A stretch of DNA of 64,000 nt from Arion vulgaris (taxonomy: Eukaryota > Mollusca > Gastropoda > Stylommatophora > Arionidae). Position 1 is the stretch's first letter; each line of letters begins with the position of its first letter. The notes under the pieces were generated by a model that was not told where the DNA came from, did not search any database, and saw only the letters and a list, made by a program, of their open reading frames with translations. Shown here piece after piece: positions 54,661 through 63,906 of this stretch. The DNA lies in contig CM036759.1 of assembly GCA_020796225.1 (NCBI GenBank), positions 25,590,313-25,654,312 on the forward strand. Direction: 5' to 3'. The position numbers were made by a program, and so were the translations under genes.

Positions 54661-55821
54661 TAGATCTACAAGTTTGATCTGGCTTAAAAGACTATTTATT
54701 TAAGACAACTCATAATTGCCTGTCATATTAGTACTAAGAAGTTGCCTGTTGCTAGTGACATGAACCGAAAACTGAAAAGTTGTTTCTCAATACATTTACA
54801 GAAATATTAATTTCAGTTAAGACTGAGACTCTAGGTAACGTAACAACACCGCATATAGTTTTATAGTTCGTTCCAAAATTCGTGATCATCTTTACCGACC
54901 GATATAAAATCATCCACTTGACAGAAATTCTGATTTTTGCATTTTTATATAGGTAACAGTGACGACGTTTCAAAAGTATTTTTGCCCACCCAAACCTTTA
55001 GTTATGTAAGATTTTTATTATATGTTATTACTATAATTCCAGCGATGTTGATCTGGTATACTTGTCGAAATTTTACAATGCGATAGCTCAGTTTGTCTAA
55101 ATAAGCATTCCGTCAACATGCAATTCAGTGCGAGTCAATATCGAACCGTGAATAACAGTTCACAATGTTTCACCGACTGTCAATGGCTATGTACAGCAAC
55201 AACTCATTTATAGAGTGAAGTTATCAATTTCAAATCACTTCTTTATAATATGATAGATACGCTGCAATCTTTCACCATTGATTACGTAATCTAACTTGAT
55301 TATCATTGTCTGATAAAAATGAATAACAAATAAATTAAAGCTCCCAAAAAAACATGGAGAAACGTCTAGGATATAAGACTGGAAAAAATATAACAAAAAG
55401 ACATAGTCTTAGGTTGAAATCTAATAAGCTTGAATCACAACAACATATACCATATACTTGTACCAAGATAGAGAAATAAACCTTATGTAAGAATGAAGAA
55501 CTATAATACGTTTATGGAGTATGTAACAAGGTACTCATTACAATACAACCGATCAGACGTAATCTATCGTAGCGATTGCAGTACTGATCTGTGAGTGACT
55601 TCTTTGTTTATTGCCTGTCCACAGTGTCAGCTCTTATTTTATTAGGAGCTCACGATGTCCAGGTCACAGCCATCCGATCATGTTCCTCGGATGATCGCAG
55701 TCGATTTGCTCTGGAGAATCGGTTAATTTCTTTGTATGGTACCTTGCGACCACGTGGGCTCAACGTATTACATTCCTATGCTTCTTAGTACTTTCTCTTC
55801 CCATGCCTTGTAATCTATATG
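54661..55821. other. Intron sequence, no gene recognised
   Basis: Unassigned AT-rich sequence. An ORF at 55591-55788 shows no motif and lacks splice context. Confidence 0.35.
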
Positions 55822-55986
55822 CAGTGGCGGCTCGTCATTAAGGGCCAGTGGGGTCGGCCCCACCAAAAATAATGTATAACGTATTTATTAGTTAATAAAT
55901 TAAAATATAACCTAATCCAAAACCATGATTTTTCTCGGAAATTTGAGTCTGGCCCCACCAACAAAAAGGATCACGAGCCGCCACTG
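55822..55986 (-). mobile_element. hAT-like MITE family M3 (copy 4)
   Basis: A 165-bp element with intact termini (CAGTGGCGGCTCGT / ACGAGCCGCCACTG) and a perfect 8-bp duplication TCTATATG (55814-55821 and 55987-55994). Confidence 0.95.
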
Positions 55987-56084
55987 TCTATATGGGTATA
56001 TGTTGCATGTATTCAAGTTATATATTTACTAGATTTTTCATTGTTTCTCTTCCGTTCTATTTCTAGTTTTTATATGTGTTTCTT

Positions 56085-56285
56085 GTTACATTATTTCGTT
56101 ATTCGTTTTTATTCCCAGATTTTCATTAGAAACGTTTGTATTTGCTCTTCCATTTGTTTTTTTTAAATTTGTCACTCCTGTTGTTCGTTTGTTGATAAAG
56201 GCCTTGTTGGTCGAAACGTTGCTGTATTTTGTCACTGTTCTTATAATTTGTCAAACTACAGTACTTTGTAATTACGTGTTTTGTC
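56085..56285. mobile_element. Foldback-element relative, right half
   Basis: Matches 27045-27237 (ATTATTTCGTTATTCGTTTT, GATAAAGGCCTTGTTGGTCG AAACGTTGCTG, TACAGTACTTTGTAATTACG TGTTTTG). The left arm is absent, so the hairpin is lost in this copy. Confidence 0.85.
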
Positions 56286-56302
56286 TGTCCACAGTGTCAA
56301 TA

Positions 56303-56540
56303 GAGAGTCGCCGTAGTGTAGTTGCTAGTGAATACGCTTCTTAGGTTAGTTGTCCGGTTTCAATTGCACAGTGGGTTTGAAATATTTTTACGATCATAAC
56401 AGCTCTCAGGTCGACCCAGCCTCAATTGGGTACTAGAGAAAACACTGGGAAGTAAAGGCGGCTGGCGTGATGTTGACCACATCACCCATCGTGTGCCGAC
56501 GGTCAATGAAGAATACCTTGAGGTATGAAAAAGGGTTCCA
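56303..56540 (+). mobile_element. SINE family S6 (copy 2, uninterrupted)
   Basis: Head GAGTCGCCGTAGTGTAGTTG CTAGTGAATACG, box B-like GGTTTCAATTG, body CAGCTCTCAGGTCGACCCAG CCTCAATTGGGTAC and ACCACATCACCCATCGTGTG CCGACGGTCAATGAA. It serves as empty-site control for the MITE inside copy 1. Confidence 0.85.
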
Positions 56541-56589
56541 TAACTTTGTTTTACTTTGACAATGTCAATACTTAGAAATACTATAATCT

Positions 56590-57055
56590 GATGAAATTAT
56601 TATTGCTGCTTGAAATAACAAATACAATTGAAGACTACACAAAATGTGAAATTATTATTGCTGCTTGGAACAACAAATACAAATAAAGACTACACAAAAT
56701 GTCATTAATTTTGCAAATTTTCAAGCATGTTTCACATTACTGTGCTACCTCCTCTCCTCCATATCCTTGTCATGATGCGCGCTTCTAATCACCCTATTAT
56801 GTGAAGCACCATCCCCTGCCATGATGTTCTGCAACCCATCTCATTACACGCATTGTTGCCCCCTCCTCCTCATTTCCGCGATGATGTTTCAAATCATCTT
56901 ATTACATGCACTCCCTTCCCCCGTGTTCAGTCATGATGTGCTTCAGCCCATCTCATAATACCTTCCATCCCCTGTCATGATGTGATTCAACTCCCCATAC
57001 CCTCCTTCCCCCATCCCCAGTCATGGTGTGATTCAACCCACCTATTACATACGCC
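56590..57055. repeat. Imperfect tandem repeats of about 64 and 55-60 bp
   Basis: 56596-56705 holds two copies of 'TGAAATTATTATTGCTGCTT G...ACAAATACAA.TGAAGACTACAC AAAATGT'. 56752-57055 holds about five degenerate copies of 'CCCC.GTCATGATGTG.TTCA ACCCATCTCATTACA'. Confidence 0.75.
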
Positions 57056-57289
57056 ACTCAACAATTTTATCAATGGCTACATTTGAGATAAACAAAAATA
57101 GATGTACAACAGTTATTCTTGGGTCACAAGTATCACAAAACTGACAGTGAGGGATTAATTTTGTTGTCCTATGGAAACTTTGCTACAATCAAATGGGATA
57201 AGTTGCAGCAGTTTGGCAATATAACATAACTTTTCAAAAACAAATTTGTATAAGATGTAGATCTACACGTTAATACAATATGATTAACA

Positions 57290-57905
57290 TTCTTGATAGA
57301 TTTGTCCAAAGTTAGAGTAGCTTGTCTTTTATAATGGTTAGGTTATTGGTGATGAGTTGAGTAACTGTTGTATTGGTAATGTGTTGCGTGACTGCTGCTG
57401 CATCGGTGATTTGTTGCGTGACTGCTGTATTGGTGATAAGTTGAGTAACTGTTGTATTGGTGATAAGTTGAATGTCTACTGTATTGGTGATAAGTTGAAT
57501 GTCTGCTATATTGGTGATAAGTTGAATGTCTGCTGTATGGATAAGTTGAATGTCTGCTGTACAATATAGTTGAACATTCTGATAGATTTGGGCCAAAGTT
57601 GAAGTCGCTTATGCTATAATGGTTAGGTTATTGGTGATAAGTTGAAGTCTGTGTATTGGTAATGTTGCATGCTCTGCTGCATCGGTGATTTGATTGGTGA
57701 CTGCTGTATTGGTGATAAGTTGAGTAACTGTTGTATTGGTGATAAGTTGAATGCCTGCTGTATTGGTGATAAGTTGAGTAACTGCTATATTGGTGATAAG
57801 TTGAATGTCTGCTGTATTGGTGATAAGTTGAATGCCTGCTGTATTGATGATAAGTTGAATGTCTGCTTTATTGGTGACAAGTTGGGTGTCTGCGGTATAT
57901 GTAAT
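57290..57905. repeat. 27-bp tandem array in two tandemly duplicated blocks
   Basis: Unit TATTGGTGATAAGTTGAATG TCTGCTG (27 bp). It occurs about eight times in each of two blocks (57340-57560 and 57640-57900), and the blocks share their flank (ATTCT(T)GATAGATTTG...AAAGTT ...AATGGTTAGGTTATTGGTGA). Because 27 is a multiple of three, the array gives long open frames on both strands with 9-residue repeats (CCIGDKLNV and HSTYHQYSR). These are artefacts of the period. The array ends about 55 bp before a CEP170 acceptor. Confidence 0.93.
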
Positions 57906-57960
57906 AAATTGCCAGAACTGCTGTACCAATCACATAAACATGATCCCTGTTGTGTTATAG

Positions 57961-58075
57961 AGCTCGGACATGGCTGCTACAGATGGTGTTCAGACGTGGG
58001 TTAGTCAACTAACAGCTTTGACCAATCAAAAATCTGCAGATGCCAACAAAACAGCAATGGAGGATTGTGAACAAG
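57961..58075 (+). CDS. CEP170: CEP170 homologue, internal exon (WVSQ motif)
   Basis: Acceptor CCTGTTGTGTTATAG, donor GAACAAG|GTAAAG; starts in phase 0, matching the exon ending 43.2 kb upstream, and ends in phase 1; 115 nt. The translation is SSDMAATDGVQTWVSQLTAL TNQKSADANKTAMEDCEQ. Vertebrate CEP170 has '[20 protein letters not shown]' at the same place after the VFGVD region, so the WVSQ.(T/A).L element is the anchor. The following exon at 62191 starts in phase 0, which conflicts with the phase 1 end here. A small exon in between is probably missed. Confidence 0.82.
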
Positions 58076-58399
58076 GTAAAGCATGCATGGTTCATGTATC
58101 TTCAAGTTTGATACGAAGCAGAATTATTATGGTAGTCTTTCACTGTCAATTATGACTTTCTGTTTCACTTTCCCAAACCTTGACTACTGGTGTTGTCAGT
58201 TACCAACCTCCAATACTTTCTACCTTCAGTACTTTTACCAATTCTTTTGTCTTTATTGCATGTCATGAGGTTAATCTGTACAGACAAAGAATTTGAATAT
58301 TCTGAAAAATCCAGCATTGCTTCTTTCCTTCAGTAGCATCACATGAGATGGCTGATCACTGATATTGCATCAATGGAACATGTTTAGAATGAGGGTATG

Positions 58400-58520
58400 A
58401 GTATTCATATGTATATAGTCTTTGGCTGGGAGCTGCAGGAGATAGCTAGAGATAGGAAGACTTGGCATGAGTTAGTTGAGGACCTATGCCCCAATCCGGC
58501 GTAAAAAGGCAAAGAGAGAG
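58400..58520 (+). mobile_element. RTE-like LINE extreme 3' end with (GA)n tail
   Basis: Reads WELQEIARDRKTWHELVEDL CPNPA and stop, the usual 'A.DR..W..LV..LCP' C terminus of an RTE-like element. It is followed by AAAGGCAAAGAGAGAGAGAG. Confidence 0.75.
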
Positions 58521-58564
58521 AGAGATAGTCGTTGGCTGCTATAGAAGTACTCTTGTTATGAATA

Positions 58565-58967
58565 TATGATGCATGCTTGGACTTCTATCACTATATGTGC
58601 ATTATGTATCACTATATGTGCATTATGTATTTTTCAAAGCAGCTATGCATGTTACTGCAGATTATAGACATCCACTACACAAGAATACCAATGATATTTC
58701 AAGTAAACAAAGTCAATTTTGGGGTGTGTCCTGGATAGAACAGGTTGAAAGAACAATAGACCAGAGCATGATAGTTGCAACCCTATGAACAGGAGAATGG
58801 AATTTTATTGACGGAACAATGACAAGACTTTCACAAGGTTATCATTACTCTTGGAAGAGAGTTTCTATTTGGAAGCAATGGAAAAGCAGACAAAATTAAC
58901 CAACAGGTTGCAGACATTGTTGAGGATATTTTTGTACACACATATATTTATGTGCATCCTTGTGAGA
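58565..58967 (+). mobile_element. I-clade LINE fragment (L-D, copy 2), left part
   Basis: Reads AAMHVTADYRHPLHKNTNDI and GVSWIEQVERTI, closely matching the minus-strand copy at 43619-43810 (AYMRVTSDKRHPLHKNTNDI ... GMSWMDRLREQ). It continues to the start of RNase H (CEKSW-stop-G, compare RSEKSGWGF) and is then interrupted by a 31-bp array. Confidence 0.8.
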
Positions 58968-59218
58968 AATCGTGGTAGGGTCACTTTCGAGTGGCTCAAG
59001 TCGTGGTAGGGTCACTGTCAAGTGATTCATGTCATGGTATGGTCACTGTTGAGTGACTCATGTCGTGGTAGGGTCACTGTCGAGTGACTCATGTCATGGT
59101 AGGGTCACTGTCGAGTGACTCATGTCGTGGTAGAGTCACTGTCGAGTGGCTCATGTCGTGGTAGGGTCACTGTCGAGTGACTCATGTCGTGGTAGGGTCA
59201 CTGTCGAGTGGCTCATGA
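58968..59218 (+). repeat. 31-bp tandem array inside a LINE RNase H region
   Basis: About eight copies of TCGTGGTAGGGTCACTGTCG AGTGACTCATG (31-bp spacing, e.g. 59060, 59091). To the left is the first part of an RNase H domain (EKSxWG), and to the right the next part (TTTSSIRMEVETITATLQYL). The array therefore sits between two adjacent pieces of one reading frame. Confidence 0.88.
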
Positions 59219-59370
59219 AAGACAACAACTTCCAGTATAAGAATGGAAGTGGAGACCATTACTGCCACCCTTCAATATCTCTAAGAGACTCTATTAGGGC
59301 ATTTATCATGTTTAATTCAAAGTCCTTGCTTCAAAAAATCCAAAGAGACCAATATCTGTATGAGTAGATG
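59219..59370 (+). mobile_element. I-clade LINE fragment (L-D, copy 2), right part
   Basis: In one frame KTTTSSIRMEVETITATLQY L and, in the next, FNSKSLLQKIQ. These align with NTTTSSMRMEVEAVTAVLHW I and VVSDSQSMLHKI in the copy at 43220-43400 (RNase H Glu and second Asp region; the Asp is Asn here). Confidence 0.78.
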
Positions 59371-59406
59371 ACATCTGCAGATGCTTCCAACCATTATTGT
59401 CTTATA

Positions 59407-59662
59407 CAGGGTGTTCAAGATAAAAGTAGCATATCAATGGAGCTAATCTGGCATATATTTATGAAAATGAGAAGGTTCAGTTATAACGTAGTATAGGTCA
59501 AGGTTGTGTGATGGTGTGTAATTGTAGTGCGGGAAGGAGCGATGAACAAATGTGAATTAGGACTAGCTAGTCAGAACCAGTTTAAATAGTAAATAGACAC
59601 AGCGTAATAGGTAACTGACAACTTTCGATTTGTCAATGGGGCGCTTTATCTTCAACACCCTG
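59407..59662 (+). mobile_element. Mariner-like MITE, family M1 (copy 2)
   Basis: 256 bp, CAGGGTGTTCAAGATAAAAG ... CTTCAACACCCTG, with TA on both sides. The interior is the reverse complement of copy 1 (GGTTGTGTGATGGTGTGTAA TTG). Confidence 0.85.
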
Positions 59663-60009
59663 TACGTATCTGCGTGGACATAAAGATCACTGCAGAATAT
59701 CTGCTTCTTCTTTTTTTTCTTCTTCCTGAGAAGAGCATATTTTACATTGTGTTTCAGTTTATTGAAAGTATGCACTATCTGTTCTGTTCAACCAAACACA
59801 TCCATTTTCAGTGCAGTATATTTTTTACAGTGTCCAGACCGCAATGATGCAAATTGTTAATATTACTACCATATGAAGATAAAGAAGAGTCTTGATCAGC
59901 TCTGTTTGCTGACACTGACTTCTGTCTGAGGTCCTGTTAGCAGGATATGAGAGAGCAGATCAGCAAGTATTAAAATGCATCAATAGTCGATGTGTTGGAG
60001 ATGAAAAAG

Positions 60010-60085
60010 AAACACGTAATCACAAAGTACTGTAGTTTTACAAATTACAAAAACAATGACAAAATACACCAACGTTTTGACCAAA
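60010..60085 (+). mobile_element. Foldback-element relative, left arm only
   Basis: AACACGTAATCACAAAGTAC TGTAGTTTTACAAATTACAA ... CAACGTTTTGACCAA matches 26946-27025. Confidence 0.85.
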
Positions 60086-60132
60086 CTGTCTGCAGATGCT
60101 TCCAACTCATTCATCTCAAGCTGCAGAAAAGT

Positions 60133-60259
60133 CCCGCACTACAATTACGCACCATCACACAACCTTGACGTAAACTACGTCATAACTGAACCTTCTTATT
60201 TTCATAAATATATGCCAGATTAGCTCCATTGATATGCTACTTTTATCTTGAACACACTG
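60133..60259 (+). mobile_element. Mariner-like MITE, family M1 (truncated copy)
   Basis: CCCGCACTACAATTACGCAC CATCACACAACCTTGAC to TTATCTTGAACACACTG. The left terminus is missing. Confidence 0.8.
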
Positions 60260-60456
60260 TATGGTTGGAAGTATCTGCAGAGATGAAAAAGAAGGACATA
60301 CTGCAGTTGTTTAGTAGTTACCTGTTTGATGTGTAAAATATCAATAGGTGACGCATTTATATTGCAGTTGAAAAGGTAATTTCTAATCAAGCATTGCAAG
60401 AGTAGGACTGGGTACCTGAAGGACAGAATAAAGAGTGTGTTATTACCAGTAGGCCA

Positions 60457-60710
60457 TATCGCCCGTGTGGTGCCGGGCCCGCAAGGGAAGCAAAGAATAG
60501 TACCACTACGACCTACAATGCATGTCATAAGAGGTGACTGATGTAGGCCCTAGGATGCTACCCTAGTAAATAAAAAGCAGCGCAGAAATCGGATGTGCTG
60601 GGCTACTTGTAGGCGCTAACTGGCACAATGTACAATCGCTCTTAGGCTCAGATCACATACAAATCACACAAAGTGGTTGACATGTGGTCGATATGGAGCG
60701 TTCGAAGAAG
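60457..60710 (+). mobile_element. SINE family S3 (copy 5), with 12-bp target duplication
   Basis: Full-length plus copy flanked by ACCAGTAGGCCA (60445-60456 and 60711-60722). The head is TCGCCCGTGTGGTGCCGGGC, then GGGAAGCAAAGAATAGTACC, core GCATGTCATAAGAGGTGACT and tail CGTTCGAAGAAG. The head has the same start (CGCCCG.GTGG) as S2. Confidence 0.93.
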
Positions 60711-60790
60711 ACCAGTAGGCCACAATCATTCATGTCCTTCAGCTTCTACTGAGGTAAACTCAGGACCTATGGGTCAGCCTGTACAGCTAT

Positions 60791-61042
60791 CTTCTTCTTC
60801 TTTGCTTTGTTCTTACGACCAATTGTAATCACCCTTTGTGATATGTTTGATCCCTGCCAAGAACGTGTATACGTTGCACATTGGTTTGACAGGCCCCTAA
60901 ACGCATAGACTTCTACACGTTTGGGACACATGCATCCGATTTCAGCCAAACCTCCTTAGTCGCCTCTTACGACATGCGTGGCAGGTAACAGTGGTTCTAT
61001 TCTTTACACCCCAAATTTGGGCCCGGTAACCACTCGGGCGAA
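60791..61042 (-). mobile_element. SINE family S2 (copy 6), with 13-bp target duplication
   Basis: Flanked by CCTGTACAGCTAT (60778-60790 and 61043-61055). Full length. It lies 80 bp from an S3 copy in the opposite orientation. Confidence 0.93.
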
Positions 61043-61244
61043 CCTGTACAGCTATGAAATCGGCTCAATAATCAATGACCAAAAGGTGGTCGTCGATAGC
61101 AAAGTTGATTATATGCAGTGCTAGTTACCCATGTACCATGGAAATTCTAGGGTTTGAGGCCAGCTTGAGCCAAAAGTATTTCATGACAATACACGGTTGG
61201 GCTACAAGAAATCCTTATCCTTTACTTGGGAATCTAAATTATAG

Positions 61245-61375
61245 GTACCTCTGAAGTAAAGCTCAGCTGAATGGTGAGGATCACTGGAGAATAAGGAAAA
61301 GCAAGCATTCACGTAAAAATGAGTCAGAAGCACCATGTCTGCATCTGAATTCATAATGGACGACACAAAAATTAA
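61245..61375 (+). repeat. SINE S8-type 3' domain
   Basis: CCTCTGAAGTAAAGCTCAGC TGAATGGTGAGGATCACTGG AGAATAAGGAAAAGCAAGC, then AAAATGAGTCAGAAGCACCA T. This matches 3650-3760. Confidence 0.55.
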
Positions 61376-61409
61376 AATAACAATAAGAAAGTTATTTATT
61401 TCTATATGG

Positions 61410-61700
61410 GGGCTGCCTAGAGTAGTTGATAGTAGCTCGGCCTGCTAGCTGTGAGACGCCTCATAGCTCGGGTTCGAACCTACTGTCCGGCATTTGTTCG
61501 AGTCCCCTGGTCTTACTCAGGACGATAACGTGAGTACCTCTGAAGTCGGAGAAAATCTGCCTGTATGGCGAGGAATACTAATTACGAGTACATTGAGCAC
61601 ACGGCTGCCAGTGTAAAGTAATTTACAATGTGCACGCTGCTGCCATTGTAAGAAATTGGAAAACAGATTTTCACGCAAAAATCAGTTTCAGAGATGGAAC
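61410..61700 (+). mobile_element. tRNA-derived SINE family S8 (with head)
   Basis: Box A-like GGCTGCCTAGAGTAGTTGAT AGTAGC and box B GGGTTCGAACC are about 50 bp apart. The 3' domain follows: ACCTCTGAAGTCGGAGAA, GCCTGTATGGCGAGGAATAC TAA, TTTCACGCAAAAATCAG. This is the only copy in the window with the tRNA-like head. Confidence 0.65.
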
Positions 61701-61845
61701 TTCGTCTGAGTTGAAAGCGGACGAAAGAAAAAAAAAAAAATTTATTTCTATATTCTTTCATTCAGATTTTAGAACCAATTTTAGAAGGCATCTAATTATT
61801 CTCTAAAGTTGTTCAGGTATTTACATGTTGCTAGTGATGATGAAT

Positions 61846-62050
61846 TTTTTTTTCCGATCAAGAAGCACTTGAGCTTTTCAGCTCTTCGGCTCAGTGCCAT
61901 GGACATCGTAACCTTCGGTTCGGTGCCACGAACACCATAAATCTGGGGAATCTGTGGCTTTTTCTGCCATCCCGTGGAATTGAACCCGCACACACAGAGG
62001 GATAGTCACCCGTAGTCCAACGCACTACGAACACGCTGGGCAGACGGGCA
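61846..62050 (-). mobile_element. SINE family S4 (copy 4), with 13-bp target duplication
   Basis: Flanked by AGTGATGATGAAT (61833-61845 and 62051-62063). Full length, with 11-T (poly-A complement) tail at 61846. It lies 140 bp upstream of a CEP170 exon. Confidence 0.93.
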
Positions 62051-62190
62051 AGTGATGATGAATAAAGACCATACCATTTTATTTTACACATACAAAATGA
62101 TGCTCTATGATACTTTATAATACATACAGACTTTGAAATAAATGAAGATTATTTCATTGAATGAGTAGTTAACTGTTTCATAATTTTCAG

Positions 62191-63906
62191 GTGATGCTTT
62201 CTTTCGAAAAACCACCACAGGGTATAAGCAGAAAACGGCCTGGCACAGGCAGAAAGCTTCCAACCCTTCCTTCAGATAAAAGTCCAGTTAGCAGTGAGTA
62301 CGGCTCAAACAGTGCAGATTTAGATTTTTCAAATGGGGAGGATGTGTCTTTGGCAAGGATACCAAACCATACAGTCAGTGGTAGAAACAGTGCAGATAAT
62401 AACAGCAAGTCCAAATTGAATTCTAGTCAGTCTCGTTCAAGGACTATCAGCAATGGACATCCAGAAAGTCCATGTGCCTCAACTCGTTCTCGTGGAAGTG
62501 TAGATACAGAGGTACTGCTTCAAGACACTGAAACTGTCATGGCTGCCATACAGGCACGATTATCTCATAAATCTAACCATAATGTGAAAGATTCGTACAA
62601 TCATGACTCTGATACTGATGTATCCAGCACTGTTGCTTTAGTTAATGGTGATGAGAATTTTGTGAAACCAACATTGTATAAAAGTCCACGAGATGCCTTG
62701 GCACAACGGAGAAAAAGTGATTTAGCAGTGAAGTCTGGCGTTGCAACCTCCACTATACCAGTGTCTCCAGGGAAAAAAGCAGTGGTACAATCTTCCAAGA
62801 GTGTAGCTTCTCCTAGAAGCACTCCATCAGCCAGTAGTGTGAGCAGAAAGTCTGCAGTATCGGATGTGGTTAGCACTCCTCCAGCAAGTGGGACCAGAAA
62901 ACCCATTGTGTCAGATGTGGTCAGTAGGAGGGATAGTATGGATAATGATAGCATTATTTCTGATGTGAGTTCAGATACTGGTGATGCTAATTTTCCTAAG
63001 TCATCATCCAAGGGTAAGGGCACGATAACAATGACCAGAACCAACAAGACTTTTGACCTTAGACGTGCTCGAGTTGACAGTTTCGAAGAGCCAGCTACTT
63101 CCAGATCTGGAAAGTCTTCAGCATCATCAAGGTCTAATGCTAACAGTTCATTTGGAAGATCTCAAAGTCTACATAGCACCACTAGAAACAGATCTTTGAC
63201 AACAGGCCGTAGTGATGCAACAAGTCTTGGTGCTCAGATAGTCAAAAAAAGTCAGAGCAATATAGCTGAAGAGAAAACACGTAAATCTGGAAACACATCT
63301 GCAAGTCGAAATGATAGTGGTTTGGATAGACGTAGTCAGGGCCAAAGACTTCAGCATTCCAACTCTCTTGCAACTTCACATCCTGTAGCTAGCAGTACAG
63401 GTGGTAAGAAAGAGCCTCCCTCAAAGCCTAACTTAAGACTGACACCTACCAATAAGGCTGGCTTGACAATAACAGGTATCAGCAGTGTTTCCAGCCGGAG
63501 CCAGTCCCAGCCTGGCAGTAGGTCTAACTCTCCCAAAGCAGCAGAGAAAATGGCCTGGAAGAGACGTAAAGAGTATGATGCGCGGAAATCAGTCGCAGAC
63601 GCAAAAGCCAGCAAACCAAAGGATAGTAGTACTTCAGGAGTCACCATGAGACCTAAACCATCAGCCAATTCCAATATTAAAAGGAGAATGATTCGGTCAG
63701 CATCATATACAAACTCTGCTGCTTTATCTTCAGGCATCCATAACTCTGTGTCTAGCTCTCAGAATTTATCTGAACGCAGAGATTCATATAATCAACATGA
63801 AGATTTTCGTAGGGCATTCATTCCATTTCACAACTCACTTCGCATCGATCGATCTACTCACAGTGCAGATGAGGATGACAGCCTTGTCTCTACAAACTCC
63901 ACGCAG
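62191..63906 (+). CDS. CEP170: CEP170 homologue, large Ser-rich exon (DTE(T/A)VMA motif)
   Basis: Acceptor TTCATAATTTTCAG, donor CTCCACGCAG|GTGAGT; phase 0 at both ends; 1716 nt (572 codons). Family landmarks in order: SFEKPPQGISRKRPGTGRKL PTLPSDK; GSVDTEVLLQDTETVMAAIQ ARL, then DSDTDVSSTVALVNGDE, which vertebrate CEP170 matches with '[22 protein letters not shown] ... DSDVDTASTISLVTGE'; TNKTFDLRRARVDS (vertebrate 'LLRRARLGE'); KMAWKRRKEYDARKSVADAK A; and RRMIRSASYTNSAAL. The whole exon is basic and very Ser-rich, typical of the disordered, phosphorylated middle of CEP170. The C-terminal microtubule-binding region lies beyond the window. Minus-strand ORFs over this exon are shadows. The frame of the first codon conflicts with the phase of the preceding visible exon. 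Confidence 0.95.

Larger units (their letters stand above)
14775..57960 (+). other. CEP170: 43.2-kb intron of the CEP170 homologue
   Basis: The exon ending at 14774 (phase 0) and the exon starting at 57961 (phase 0) are compatible. They also encode neighbouring parts of the family's protein, the VFGVD region followed by the W-V-S-Q element. No further host exon is recognised in between. Most of the interval is transposable elements and tandem repeats, listed separately. Confidence 0.75.

Noticed and set aside
57312..58004. Repetitive protein genes on both strands over the 27-bp array
   Set aside because: The open frames exist on both strands and in several frames because the period is a multiple of three. 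There is no start context or splice support, and the frame disagrees with the real exon at 57961.
59935..59970. Candidate missing CEP170 exon (after TCCTGTTAG, ending before GTATTA)
   Set aside because: The phases would fit (26 nt), but the encoded residues do not resemble the family and the splice sites are weak. I could not support it.
62601..63047. Minus-strand ORF of 148 codons over the large exon
   Set aside because: It is a shadow of the Ser-rich CEP170 exon on the opposite strand.
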